Below are positions 34,252 through 42,454 of a DNA stretch of 64,000 bases, piece after piece. The notes under the pieces were generated by a model. It ran no database searches and was not told where the DNA came from. It saw only the letters and a program-made list of their open reading frames with translations. How positions within the stretch are numbered: position 1 is the stretch's first letter; every line of letters starts with the position of its first letter. Made by a program: the position numbers and the translations under genes. The DNA is from Hyphomicrobiales bacterium (GTDB lineage: Bacteria > Pseudomonadota > Alphaproteobacteria > Rhizobiales > NORP267), in NCBI GenBank assembly GCA_021775855.1, contig JAJFGZ010000059.1:1-64000 (forward strand), given 5' to 3'.

Positions 34252-35334
34252 CTATTGCGCGTATTCCTCCACCGCTTTCTGATCCCAATCCATGCCAAGG
34301 CCCGGTCCGGTTGGCGTCAGCTCGCCATCAATGATTTGTGGGGGATTGCTGACGACCGCGCTCGCGACATCGAGGTATTCCAGGTAATGGGCGTTTGCGG
34401 TCACAGCCAACACATGGGCACTGGCCTCGACGAAGATATGGCTGGAGACCGGTAATGACGCGCTTTTGGCCTGCGCGACCGCCTGATTCCACCCCGTGAT
34501 CCCGCCGATCTTCATAAGGTCGGGCATGGCATAATCGCTGGCACCCGCCGCGATCGCACGGGAAGCGTCTTCCGGAAACCACCAGTTTTCTCCGGTCTGT
34601 ATCGCGACGTTGCAGTTTGAGCGAACCTGAGCATGGCCTGCAAGGTCTTCCGCCGGCACCGGCTCTTCGACCCATTCGAGGTCGAATTCGGCGAGGCGGT
34701 TGATGCGCCGGATCGCCTCGGGAACGGTGAGCGACTGATTGTAATCGATCATCAGCCGCAGATCGTTGCCGATGACATTGCGCACGGCGGCCAGGGTATC
34801 AATATCCAACTGCAAATCACCGGCGCCGACTTTGATTTTGACGGCGTTGAAGCCCTGCTCAAGAGTATTTTCAAGCAGTGCCAAATCCTTCACCGGATCG
34901 ATCACACCGAGACTGTCGTACGCTGGGAGAGGCTTGCATTCGCCACCGAGTAGCTGCGCAACCGGTTGATCAGCCGCGCGACCGAGTGCATCCCAGAACG
35001 CCATATCCAGCCCCGAAATTGCCATGCCAAGAAGTCCCTGTCGGCCCAGCAGGCGGAATGTTGCCTCGAATTCCCGAAAACGCGCAAACGGCGAAACAGA
35101 TTTGCCTTGCAATAGCGGAGCAAGGTTCGCGATCAACTGTACCAGCGGGCGCAAGGTCAGGGGGGTGTATCCGAAAATGTAGGAGCGCCCGATAATGCCC
35201 TGATCGGTGGTTACATCGATCAACACCAGAGGCGCCGCCGGAATGATTCCGGCCGACGTTGTGATCGGGTTCTTCAACGGCGCCGACACGGCTCTAGCGG
35301 TTATATCCTTGATTGTGAGTTCAGTTTTACTCAT
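34252..35334 (-). CDS. Mandelate-racemase/muconate-lactonizing enzyme family protein
   Basis: This 360-residue enolase-superfamily enzyme has a capping domain (residues 1-130) and a modified barrel. Active-site residues are visible: KxK lysines in AVKIKVGAGD, metal ligands in LMIDYNQ, WVEEPVP and IQTGENWWF, and the general-base His in PVSSHIFVEAS. The Lys and His bases place it in the mandelate-racemase subgroup of acid-sugar dehydratases and racemases. Divergent from a TetR regulator across a clear palindrome, it is probably that regulator's target. Substrate is not assignable. Confidence 0.85.
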   Translation of the reverse strand: MSKTELTIKDITARAVSAPLKNPITTSAGIIPAAPLVLIDVTTDQGIIGRSYIFGYTPLTLRPLVQLIANLAPLLQGKSVSPFARFREFEATFRLLGRQGLLGMAISGLDMAFWDALGRAADQPVAQLLGGECKPLPAYDSLGVIDPVKDLALLENTLEQGFNAVKIKVGAGDLQLDIDTLAAVRNVIGNDLRLMIDYNQSLTVPEAIRRINRLAEFDLEWVEEPVPAEDLAGHAQVRSNCNVAIQTGENWWFPEDASRAIAAGASDYAMPDLMKIGGITGWNQAVAQAKSASLPVSSHIFVEASAHVLAVTANAHYLEYLDVASAVVSNPPQIIDGELTPTGPGLGMDWDQKAVEEYAQ

Positions 35335-35391
35335 TGCAAAGGTCCTTCAAATTTCGAATTTGGCCCAAGCTAGACGACGTTCGGATTTATT

Positions 35392-35411
35392 TATACCCAC
35401 TAGTCAGTATA
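35392..35411. promoter_or_regulatory. TetR-type operator between the enolase-family gene and tetR
   Basis: TATACCCACTAGTCAGTATA is an imperfect 20-bp palindrome centred on ACTAGT with perfect TATAC/GTATA outer arms. It is typical of TetR/AcrR operators. It ends 9 bp before the TetR ATG and lies in the 86-bp divergent gap. Confidence 0.65.
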
Positions 35412-35420
35412 CATTGAGCC

Positions 35421-36008
35421 ATGGCGCGTTCGGGACAAAAGACAAAGGACACGATCCTCACCAAGGCGTACGTCCTTTTCTACAGGGAAGGCTTTGCCCG
35501 GGTGAGTATGGATGCCATCGCGGAGGCGGCGGGGACTACCAAGCGCACGCTTTATTATCATTTTGAAAGCAAAGACGCCCTGGTCGCGGCGGTTCTGGAC
35601 CACCAGCACATCCACGCCTTTGCCCGATTCAAGAGCTGGAGCAATCAGGCCTCCAATACACCCGAAAAGGTTCTGGCTGATCTTTTTGGAAACCTTGAAA
35701 TGTGGGCCAGATCGCCGCGATGGCTTGGGTCCGGTTTTACGCGTCTCACAATGGAGTTGGCCGACCTGCCGGGGCATCCGGCGCGCCGAGCGGCCCAGCA
35801 ACACAAGGCGGCGGTCGAACATTGGCTTGCCGGGGAACTGGCCCGCGTGGGCGTTGACGACCCGGACGAACTGGCACAACAGGTCATGTTGCTTGTTGAA
35901 GGTTGCCTGTCATTGATGCTTATTCATAACGAAACGGGGTACGCCAAAATCGCCGCATCGGCTGCACACCAATTGATCAAAGCTCAAGCCGGTCAACGGC
36001 CATCCTGA
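35421..36008 (+). CDS. TetR/AcrR-family regulator
   Basis: The 195-residue TetR protein has an N-terminal helix-turn-helix (about residues 10-55: TILTKAYVLFYREGFARVSMDAIAEAAGTTKRTLYYHFESKDALVAAV) and a helical ligand-binding domain. The C-terminal segment QVMLLVEGCLSLMLIHN is a usual dimer helix. It is divergent from the enolase-family gene, and nnrS begins 26 bp downstream, so both may be in its regulon. Ligand is unknown. Confidence 0.88.
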   Translation: MARSGQKTKDTILTKAYVLFYREGFARVSMDAIAEAAGTTKRTLYYHFESKDALVAAVLDHQHIHAFARFKSWSNQASNTPEKVLADLFGNLEMWARSPRWLGSGFTRLTMELADLPGHPARRAAQQHKAAVEHWLAGELARVGVDDPDELAQQVMLLVEGCLSLMLIHNETGYAKIAASAAHQLIKAQAGQRPS

Positions 36009-36034
36009 TTGTCGGCTTGTTACGAGGATTTGCC

Positions 36035-37240
36035 ATGCCAGCTAAAATGCAACGCGAGAAGATAACGGCCAGCATTGATGCGCGACGGCGCTATGCCGGA
36101 CCGGCATTTCTGCAACAGGGCTTCCGGCCGTTTTTCATGGCGGCCGGCCTGTGGTCGGCTCTGGCTATGGGGCTCTGGCTGTTCGAGTTGCGCTGGGGCG
36201 GGATTCTGCCCGGCGAGGTTTCGCCGGTATTCTGGCACGCCCACGAAATGTTGTTCGGGTACGGCGCTGCTGTCGTGACCGGCTTTTTGCTGACCGCGGT
36301 GCCCAACTGGACCGGGCGGTTGCCGGTGCGCGGCTTGCCTTTGGCGGGACTGGCGCTGTTGTGGCTGGCGGGCCGGGCCGCTTTCAGCATGATGGACCCC
36401 GCCTGGCTTGTGGCCACGTCATTAATCGAGGGCTCGTACTTTCCTGTCCTGTTTGCATTTCTGATCCGCGAGATCGTGATCGGCAAGAATTGGCGCAATC
36501 TCATTGTGGCGGCGCTCGTCGCCGGATTGGCGGTCGCCAACGGGCTGTACCATTTGGAGCGCGTTGGTTTCTCCAACAGCGCCGATACCGGAATTCGTCT
36601 CGGTATTGCGGTCTTTGTCATGCTGATCTCGCTGATTGGCGGGCGCATTGTGCCGAGCTTTACAACAAACTGGCTGCGCAAGCAGGGCGTGGAGAAGATG
36701 CCGGCGCCGCTTGGGCGGTTCGACAAGATCGCGATTGTCGGTAGTCTCATAGGTTTGGTCGGCTGGGTGGTGTCACCCGCTGCGGTCTGGTCCGGCGTTC
36801 TGATTCTACTGGCGGCAACGCTCCAGGCCATCCGCTTATCGCGCTGGCAGGGGCACCGCTGTTTTAAGGAGCCACTCATCCTGATGCTGCATATCGGCTA
36901 TGGGTGGCTGGTGGTGGGTCTGTATTGCCTCGGTGCTTCCATTCTCTATGACGGCTTTCCGCAGTCCGCCGCCGTGCACGGCCTGACCGCCGGGATGATC
37001 GGGTCCATGACCCTGGTGGTGATGACCCGCGCCAGCCTCGGACATGCTGGCAGAGCGCTGAAAGCCGATTTCACGATCACTGCGATCTTTACGCTGGTCT
37101 TTCTGGCGGCATTAACGCGGGTGCTAGCGCCGGTCATCGCGGACGATTATATGTTCAACCTGATGCTGTCGGGCGGGTTCTGGATTGCCGCATTTGCGCT
37201 CTTCGTTGTCCGCTATCTGCCGCTCTGGGTCAGCAAATAA
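36035..37240 (+). CDS. nnrS: NnrS-family heme/copper membrane protein
   Basis: The 401-residue integral membrane protein has about 12 predicted helices. NnrS signatures are the N-terminal FLQQGFRPFFMAAGLWSAL, the histidines in VFWHAHEMLFGYGAAVVTGFL, and GGRIVPSFTTNWL. NnrS proteins bind heme and copper and protect against nitrosative stress by relieving iron-nitrosyl formation. The ATG at 36035 has GAGGA 7 nt upstream; the track's TTG at 36017 is less likely. It follows the TetR gene, probably in one transcript. No nitrite or NO reductase gene is in the window. Confidence 0.9.
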   Translation: MPAKMQREKITASIDARRRYAGPAFLQQGFRPFFMAAGLWSALAMGLWLFELRWGGILPGEVSPVFWHAHEMLFGYGAAVVTGFLLTAVPNWTGRLPVRGLPLAGLALLWLAGRAAFSMMDPAWLVATSLIEGSYFPVLFAFLIREIVIGKNWRNLIVAALVAGLAVANGLYHLERVGFSNSADTGIRLGIAVFVMLISLIGGRIVPSFTTNWLRKQGVEKMPAPLGRFDKIAIVGSLIGLVGWVVSPAAVWSGVLILLAATLQAIRLSRWQGHRCFKEPLILMLHIGYGWLVVGLYCLGASILYDGFPQSAAVHGLTAGMIGSMTLVVMTRASLGHAGRALKADFTITAIFTLVFLAALTRVLAPVIADDYMFNLMLSGGFWIAAFALFVVRYLPLWVSK

Positions 37241-37249
37241 CCGCGGCCA

Positions 37250-38020
37250 CTAGAACGCCCCGTTGAACAATCCGCCATCGATCAGGAAATTCTGTCCGGT
37301 AATATATCCGGCATGTTCGCTGGTGAGGAAGGCGCACAGTTTCCCGAATTCGGCCGGATCGCCGAGCCGTTTTGCCGGCACATTCGCCGCCCGTTCTGCA
37401 ACGAACTCTTCGATCGATTTTCCGCTGCTCGCATCGTGCCCGCCGCGTATGCGATCGGTGTTGAATACGCCAGGCAGGATATTGTTGATGGTCACGTTCC
37501 TGTTGGCGACCGGGCGGCAGATGCCGGCGAGAAAGGCCGTCAATCCGGCACGCGCGCCGCTAGAGAGATCGAGCCCGGTCAAAGGCATTTTGACGGATAT
37601 GGATGTGATGTTGACGATCCGCCCGAACCCGCGCTCGGTCATGCCGTCGATCACGGCCTGGATCAACTCGATCGGTGTAATCATGTTCATGGTTACGCCG
37701 GCCAACATATCGGCGCGGTCAAGCTCTCGAAAATCCCTGAACGGCGGGCCGCCGTTGTTGTTGATCAGGATATCAGGGTCCGGGCAGGCGCTGAGTAACG
37801 CGGCCTGTCCATCAGGGCTCGCGAGGTCCGCTGCGACAGGCGTTACCGTCACCGACCATTTATCGCTGATTTCCTGTGCAGTCTGCTTGAGCCTGGTCTC
37901 GTCCAGCCCGTTTATGACGATATCAACGCCTGCTTCAGCGAGCGCTTCGGCGCAGCCCCGTCCGAGCCCACGGCTCGACGCGCAAACGATGGCCTTACGG
38001 CCCCTGATGCCTAAATCCAT
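37250..38020 (-). CDS. Atypical short-chain dehydrogenase/reductase
   Basis: The 256-residue Rossmann protein has an SDR layout, but key motifs deviate. The cofactor loop reads CASSRGLGRG rather than TGxxxGIG. The NNAG stretch reads NNNGGPP. The YxxxK pair is replaced by LSSGARAG, although the catalytic Ser region NITSISVKMP remains. This matches the BKR-like SDR-like subgroup known to lack a perfect catalytic tetrad. The C-terminus has GYITGQNFLIDGGL. It is often annotated as 3-oxoacyl-ACP reductase, but classical reductase activity is doubtful. Confidence 0.8.
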   Translation of the reverse strand: MDLGIRGRKAIVCASSRGLGRGCAEALAEAGVDIVINGLDETRLKQTAQEISDKWSVTVTPVAADLASPDGQAALLSACPDPDILINNNGGPPFRDFRELDRADMLAGVTMNMITPIELIQAVIDGMTERGFGRIVNITSISVKMPLTGLDLSSGARAGLTAFLAGICRPVANRNVTINNILPGVFNTDRIRGGHDASSGKSIEEFVAERAANVPAKRLGDPAEFGKLCAFLTSEHAGYITGQNFLIDGGLFNGAF

Positions 38021-38160
38021 CTTAAACTCCCAAATTTGTTTGGCCTAATGTGTCAGCCCTGACAGGTTTGGCAAGGAAAATTGTGTATCGTAATTTCGAA
38101 CTTCAGGTATATGAATTTCATCACGACCCCATTGTGACGGCTGGAAAAGGTCACCCAACC

Positions 38161-39138
38161 ATGCTCCCTGGATTCTCCGACATTGCCGCTGCCCGGCAAC
38201 GCCTCAATGGCCATGCAATCCGCACGCCGCTTCTCGAGAATGCAGCGTTGAACGAGCGCGCTGGCGGCAGGGTGTTGATCAAGCCTGAAGTGTTGCAGCG
38301 CACCGGATCTTTTAAATTTCGCGGGGCATATAACCGGATCACGCAAATCCAGGACGAAAATCCGGGAACCCCGATTGTTGCCTTTTCGTCCGGCAACCAC
38401 GCCCAGGGCGTTGCCGCTGCCGCGCACATCCACGGCGTCAAGAGTACGATTGTTATGCCGTCTGATGCTCCTGATGCCAAATTGGATCGGACCAGGGCGT
38501 ATGGCGCGAAGGTGGTGCTGTATGAGCGAAAGGACGGCGACCGGAACATTATCGCGCAACAGATTGCTCATGAATCTAACGCCGTTATTGTGCCGCCCTA
38601 CGATGATCCGGGCGTCATTGCCGGGCAAGGCACAGTCGGGCTCGAAATTCTCGAAGACTGCAAGCGGCTCGAACTCGACCCGGGCGCCGTGTTGGTGCCG
38701 TGCTCCGGTGGCGGGTTAGCAGCCGGGATCGTGTTGTCGGTTCAGGAATTGGCCCCTGATATGTCGGTCTATACAGTGGAGCCGGAAAATTTCGATGACC
38801 ATGCACGCTCGCTTGCAAGCGGGAAGATTGAGCGCAACGCCACCCTGTCCGGGTCCATCTGTGACGCCCTGATGTCGTCTCAACCTGGCAAAATTACGTT
38901 CGACATAAATGGCACTGGTCTTGCGGGCGGGCTCGTTGTTACTGACGCCATGGTACTTGAGGCTGTGGCGTTTGCCACGCGCGAACTGAAGCTGGTTGTG
39001 GAGCCGGGTGGCGTGGTTGCACTTGCGGCACTATTGTCGGGCGTATTTTCGCTTGATGGGAGGCCGGTAGTGATTGTGCTCTCCGGCGGGAATATCGATC
39101 CAGATATATTGAAACAGGCGCTTGCGTTAGCTGAATAG
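38161..39138 (+). CDS. Threonine/serine dehydratase (fold-type II PLP)
   Basis: The 325-residue PLP enzyme has the Schiff-base Lys in RTGSFKFRGAYNRI, the substrate loop SSGNHAQGVAAAA, the phosphate-binding glycine loop PCSGGGLAAGI and a C-terminal SGGNID. There is no regulatory ACT domain, so it is the short catabolic or biodegradative type, either threonine ammonia-lyase or a serine racemase/hydroxyaspartate-type relative. I start at the ATG at 38161 (MLPGFSDIAAAR), where family similarity begins. It overlaps the convergent CheZ-like gene by 12 bp. Confidence 0.85.
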   Translation: MLPGFSDIAAARQRLNGHAIRTPLLENAALNERAGGRVLIKPEVLQRTGSFKFRGAYNRITQIQDENPGTPIVAFSSGNHAQGVAAAAHIHGVKSTIVMPSDAPDAKLDRTRAYGAKVVLYERKDGDRNIIAQQIAHESNAVIVPPYDDPGVIAGQGTVGLEILEDCKRLELDPGAVLVPCSGGGLAAGIVLSVQELAPDMSVYTVEPENFDDHARSLASGKIERNATLSGSICDALMSSQPGKITFDINGTGLAGGLVVTDAMVLEAVAFATRELKLVVEPGGVVALAALLSGVFSLDGRPVVIVLSGGNIDPDILKQALALAE

Positions 39139-40155
39139 CGCCATTTTGTGGCTATCGCTTAGATCTGCGATCTCCTCGTCGGGCGCAGCTTCGATTGCAC
39201 TGGCACCTGTGTCGCCTCCGGACGCGGAAATATCAGGCAGGTCTGGAGAAACATCGTCGTCGGCAATTGCAGGCATCGTAATTGAAAAATCTTCCGTGTC
39301 TGCATCGGTGGTGTCGGTAACCGGCGCAGGGACCCCGATGTCGGCCTGTGGTGCCGGGTCGCCAGCATCCTCAAGCTTCGGATCGAAAATCTCGACTTCG
39401 TCTTCAACAGCGAACGTTTCAACATATATTTCGTCGGCCAATACACCGTCGATTTCGTCTTGGTCGGCCGCTTTTGTGTCGATCTGGGGTCCGTTGAGAA
39501 GATGGGCATCGGGGCGCGTATCTTCAATCAATTCGCCCGGAGCTATTTTGGGCGCATACGTGTCTGACTGACCAGCCGGATTCCAGATATCGGTCATGGC
39601 TTCGATGCGCTGATCAATAAAGGCCAGGATCTTGATGATCTTCTGGGTACGCTGGCCGGTCAAGTCCTGGAATGAGCAGGCGGTGTAGATTTCGGTCGCG
39701 AGGTTGTCCAGCGCGGCGCAGGAACTTTCGTCGATCCCGTTTTCCCTGAGTGTCCAGGCGATTTCCTGAATTTGCTCGGCATGGTTCAAAATATCACCCG
39801 TCGCTTTTTCGGCGGTGGTGACGATTGCATCAAGCTCGATCGAGGCAGTTGTAATTCTGTCGTCCCCGCCATCCTGCGCACCCATCGCAGCGATTTCCTG
39901 CTTGGTGTTAGCGATCGCGCTGGCAATGTCCATCAATTCGTTTTTTATCCGCGGTGCGTCTGTTGATTCCTCTTGCTGGACAAGCGTGCCGTGGAGTTTC
40001 TCGATGGCACCCAACAGCATTTCGGTGTCAGCGGTGCGGTTATGCCGGGCATATTCCGTGAGGAACCATCGTCCGCGAGCCGTTTCCATAACGGCTGCCT
40101 GGATAGCCTCATAGTCTTCCGTACAGATCGGAGAAGGAGGTTCTGATTTTACCAT
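39127..40155 (-). CDS. CheZ-like protein phosphatase with acidic C-terminal tail
   Basis: This 342-residue protein has helical N-terminal and central regions (about residues 1-200). The segment ACSFQDLTGQRTQKIIKIL carries the CheZ-type D-x-x-x-Q active-site motif (QDLTGQ). Residues after about 205 form a low-complexity, Asp/Glu-rich tail with no predicted fold. CheZ dephosphorylates CheY-type receivers. No chemotaxis operon is near, but three receiver-only proteins (4.3-7.6 kb) and an Hpt protein (46.5 kb) are in the window. Targets are unknown. Confidence 0.7.
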   Translation of the reverse strand: MVKSEPPSPICTEDYEAIQAAVMETARGRWFLTEYARHNRTADTEMLLGAIEKLHGTLVQQEESTDAPRIKNELMDIASAIANTKQEIAAMGAQDGGDDRITTASIELDAIVTTAEKATGDILNHAEQIQEIAWTLRENGIDESSCAALDNLATEIYTACSFQDLTGQRTQKIIKILAFIDQRIEAMTDIWNPAGQSDTYAPKIAPGELIEDTRPDAHLLNGPQIDTKAADQDEIDGVLADEIYVETFAVEDEVEIFDPKLEDAGDPAPQADIGVPAPVTDTTDADTEDFSITMPAIADDDVSPDLPDISASGGDTGASAIEAAPDEEIADLSDSHKMALFS

Positions 40156-40240
40156 ATCGGCATTCTCGTCTAATGATCCCCTACGGGCGAATCCTTGTGC
40201 GCCTATATGACACTATCATTCGTTAGGCTTCCGTTAACTG

Positions 40241-41437
40241 ATGCGAGAAAATTTGACCGGCCCGGGCAATGACCAGGCAGAATCAACTGGAACCTTTTTT
40301 GCCCTGCGGATGAGCCTCGTTTATGGCGGCATCTTCCTGGTGATCGGGCTTTACATTCCGTTTTTCCCGGTTTGGCTGGATTCCCGTGGATTGTCTCCAC
40401 AGGAGATTTCACTGGTTTTGGCGGTATCCCTGTTTGCCAAACTCTTCACCAGCCCCATGATCGCCGCCTTTGCAGATCGGGTCGGCAATCGCCGGATGGT
40501 CATGACGGTGCTGGCAGCCGGTTCGACGCTGACCGCGATGTCGTTGTTCCTCGCCTCCGGATTTTTCACGATTCTGATAATAGTCGGGATTTTGACAATA
40601 TTCTCGAACCCGCTTTTGCCGCTAACCGAATCCGTTGCGATGGGTGGGGCTAGGGCGCGTGGCGTTGATTATGGCCGGATCCGGCTTTGGGGGTCGCTGA
40701 GCTTTATCGCAGCAAACCTGATCGGCGGATATCTGCTTGCGAGGTACGGCGTTGTGGCCGGATTGCCGCTGATTGTCGGGGCCTATCTGTTGACCTTTTT
40801 CACAACCCTTGGCTTGCCCGCGCCCGGGGGCCGGCGCGAGAATACGCTTAATTTCTCGGGTATATTTTCCGGATTTCGGATATTGGCGCGAGCGGATATC
40901 CTCGTGTTCCTGCTGCTCGCGGCCATATTGCAATCCAGTCACGCGGTCTATTATTTGTTCAGCACGCTTGCCTGGACCGCGCAGGGGATGTCGACACTGA
41001 CAGTTGGTGCCCTGTGGGCCATCGGCGTCGTTGCTGAAATCATTCTTTTCAACTGGTCGCGGCCGATTCTGACCAGGCTTGGCACCCACGGTCTGATGAC
41101 AGTGTCTGCTCTTGCCGTCATTCTGCGTTGGGCTCTGACCAGTCTGGAGCCATCGGTAACCTGGCTTTTCCCAATTCAGTTGCTGCATGGCATTACGTTT
41201 GGCGCGGCGCATTTAGCAGCGATCAATTTCATCGCAGACCGGGTCCGCCCCGACCTCGCGGCAACCGCGCAAACGGTCAATTTTGCGATCAGCGGCATAT
41301 TCATGTCGCTGGTGACAATCGCAGCGGGGCCAATTTATGCTGCGTTAGGAAGTGACGCCTATCTGGTCATGAGTGGTCTTGGCGGGTTTGTACTGATTTT
41401 CCTGGTATTGCAGACTTTGACAGGAAAAAGCTCCTAA
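40241..41437 (+). CDS. MFS transporter (HcaT/LacY-like)
   Basis: The 398-residue protein has 12 predicted helices. The loop 2-3 motif is LFTSPMIAAFADRVGNRRMVM, and GVDYGRIRLWGSLSFIAAN is a characteristic segment of the phenylpropionate-permease (HcaT) type of MFS carriers. The TM segments ISLVLAVSLFAKLF and FTILIIVGILTIF are clear. It is probably an uptake carrier for an aromatic or organic acid; this is inference. The stop overlaps the convergent dipeptide epimerase by 4 bp. Confidence 0.85.
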   Translation: MRENLTGPGNDQAESTGTFFALRMSLVYGGIFLVIGLYIPFFPVWLDSRGLSPQEISLVLAVSLFAKLFTSPMIAAFADRVGNRRMVMTVLAAGSTLTAMSLFLASGFFTILIIVGILTIFSNPLLPLTESVAMGGARARGVDYGRIRLWGSLSFIAANLIGGYLLARYGVVAGLPLIVGAYLLTFFTTLGLPAPGGRRENTLNFSGIFSGFRILARADILVFLLLAAILQSSHAVYYLFSTLAWTAQGMSTLTVGALWAIGVVAEIILFNWSRPILTRLGTHGLMTVSALAVILRWALTSLEPSVTWLFPIQLLHGITFGAAHLAAINFIADRVRPDLAATAQTVNFAISGIFMSLVTIAAGPIYAALGSDAYLVMSGLGGFVLIFLVLQTLTGKSS

Positions 41438-42414
41438 CCCCATAAATCCGGGCCGGGCGGCTGGATCGAACTGCCGTCGAATTCCAATCCCGGGCTGCGG
41501 TCCTGCGCCAGCAGCAGCGGGCCGTCGAGATCAACGTAGTCGGCTAATCCCGCGATATACATAGCCGGAGCCATGGAAAGCGAAGTGGCGACCATGCACC
41601 CGACCATGACGGCTAACCCGCGTTGCCGCGCTTGGCTGATCATCAGCACGGCTTCGGTCAGGCCACCGGTCTTGTCGAGCTTGACGTTGATGGCGTCATA
41701 TTTTCCGGAAATCGCACGCAAGCTTGCCAGCCCATGGACGCTTTCGTCGGCGCAGAGCGGGACCGTGTGAGGGAGACCGAGAAGCATTTCGTCCTGATCC
41801 GCGGGCAGGGGCTGTTCGATCAGTTCAACCCCGGCAACGGCACAGGCCTCGATCAGGGTTGTAAAATTGTCTGGCGACCAGGATTCATTGGCGTCCACGA
41901 TCAAGCGCGACCTTGGGGCGGCGGCACGCACCGCCGCAATCCGTTTCACATCGCCGTCCCCGCCAAGTTTTATCTTTAATAGCGGTCGGCTTGCTGCGCG
42001 CGCCGTTGCCGCGGCCATCATATCCGGCGTATCCAGGCTGATCGTGTATGCGGTCAGGACCGGGCCAGGCACGGGCACTTCCAGAATATCGCTGGCGGAC
42101 CGTCCGGTGGATTTTGCTTCAAGATCGATCAGCGCGCAATCGATGGCATTGCGAGCTGCGCCGGTCGGCATGGCCTGCCTCAAAGCATGCCGGTCCATAC
42201 CCTTTTCGATCGATTGGGTTTGGTCGCCAATTGAGCCGATTACACCGCTAACGGTCTCCTCGTATCGGGGATAGGGTACGCATTCCCCACGACCGGTCTT
42301 TCCCATTTCGATGATTTTGACGACGACAACACGAGCCTCGGCCTTGGTGCCGCGTGCAATGGTGAAACTGCCTGCGATTGGCCAGCTTTCGGTCGCGACT
42401 GAAATTGTGCGCAT
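41434..42414 (-). CDS. L-Ala-D/L-Glu (dipeptide) epimerase, enolase superfamily
   Basis: A 326-residue enolase-superfamily protein of the muconate-lactonizing subgroup. The acid/base lysines are in LLKIKLGGDGD and NVKLDKTGGLTEA. Metal ligands are in LIVDANESW, ELIEQPLP and LCADESVH. The DES and KTGG pattern matches dipeptide epimerases that recycle murein peptides. I start at the ATG at 42414 (MRTISVATESW), because the longer track ORF runs into the 3' end of the upstream gene. It lies directly downstream of the growth-pole-ring-like gene, which may be relevant to wall turnover. Confidence 0.85.
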   Translation of the reverse strand: MRTISVATESWPIAGSFTIARGTKAEARVVVVKIIEMGKTGRGECVPYPRYEETVSGVIGSIGDQTQSIEKGMDRHALRQAMPTGAARNAIDCALIDLEAKSTGRSASDILEVPVPGPVLTAYTISLDTPDMMAAATARAASRPLLKIKLGGDGDVKRIAAVRAAAPRSRLIVDANESWSPDNFTTLIEACAVAGVELIEQPLPADQDEMLLGLPHTVPLCADESVHGLASLRAISGKYDAINVKLDKTGGLTEAVLMISQARQRGLAVMVGCMVATSLSMAPAMYIAGLADYVDLDGPLLLAQDRSPGLEFDGSSIQPPGPDLWG

Positions 42415-42454
42415 TTGTTGACCTGTGACCTCAAGCCAAACAAAACATTTCGGT

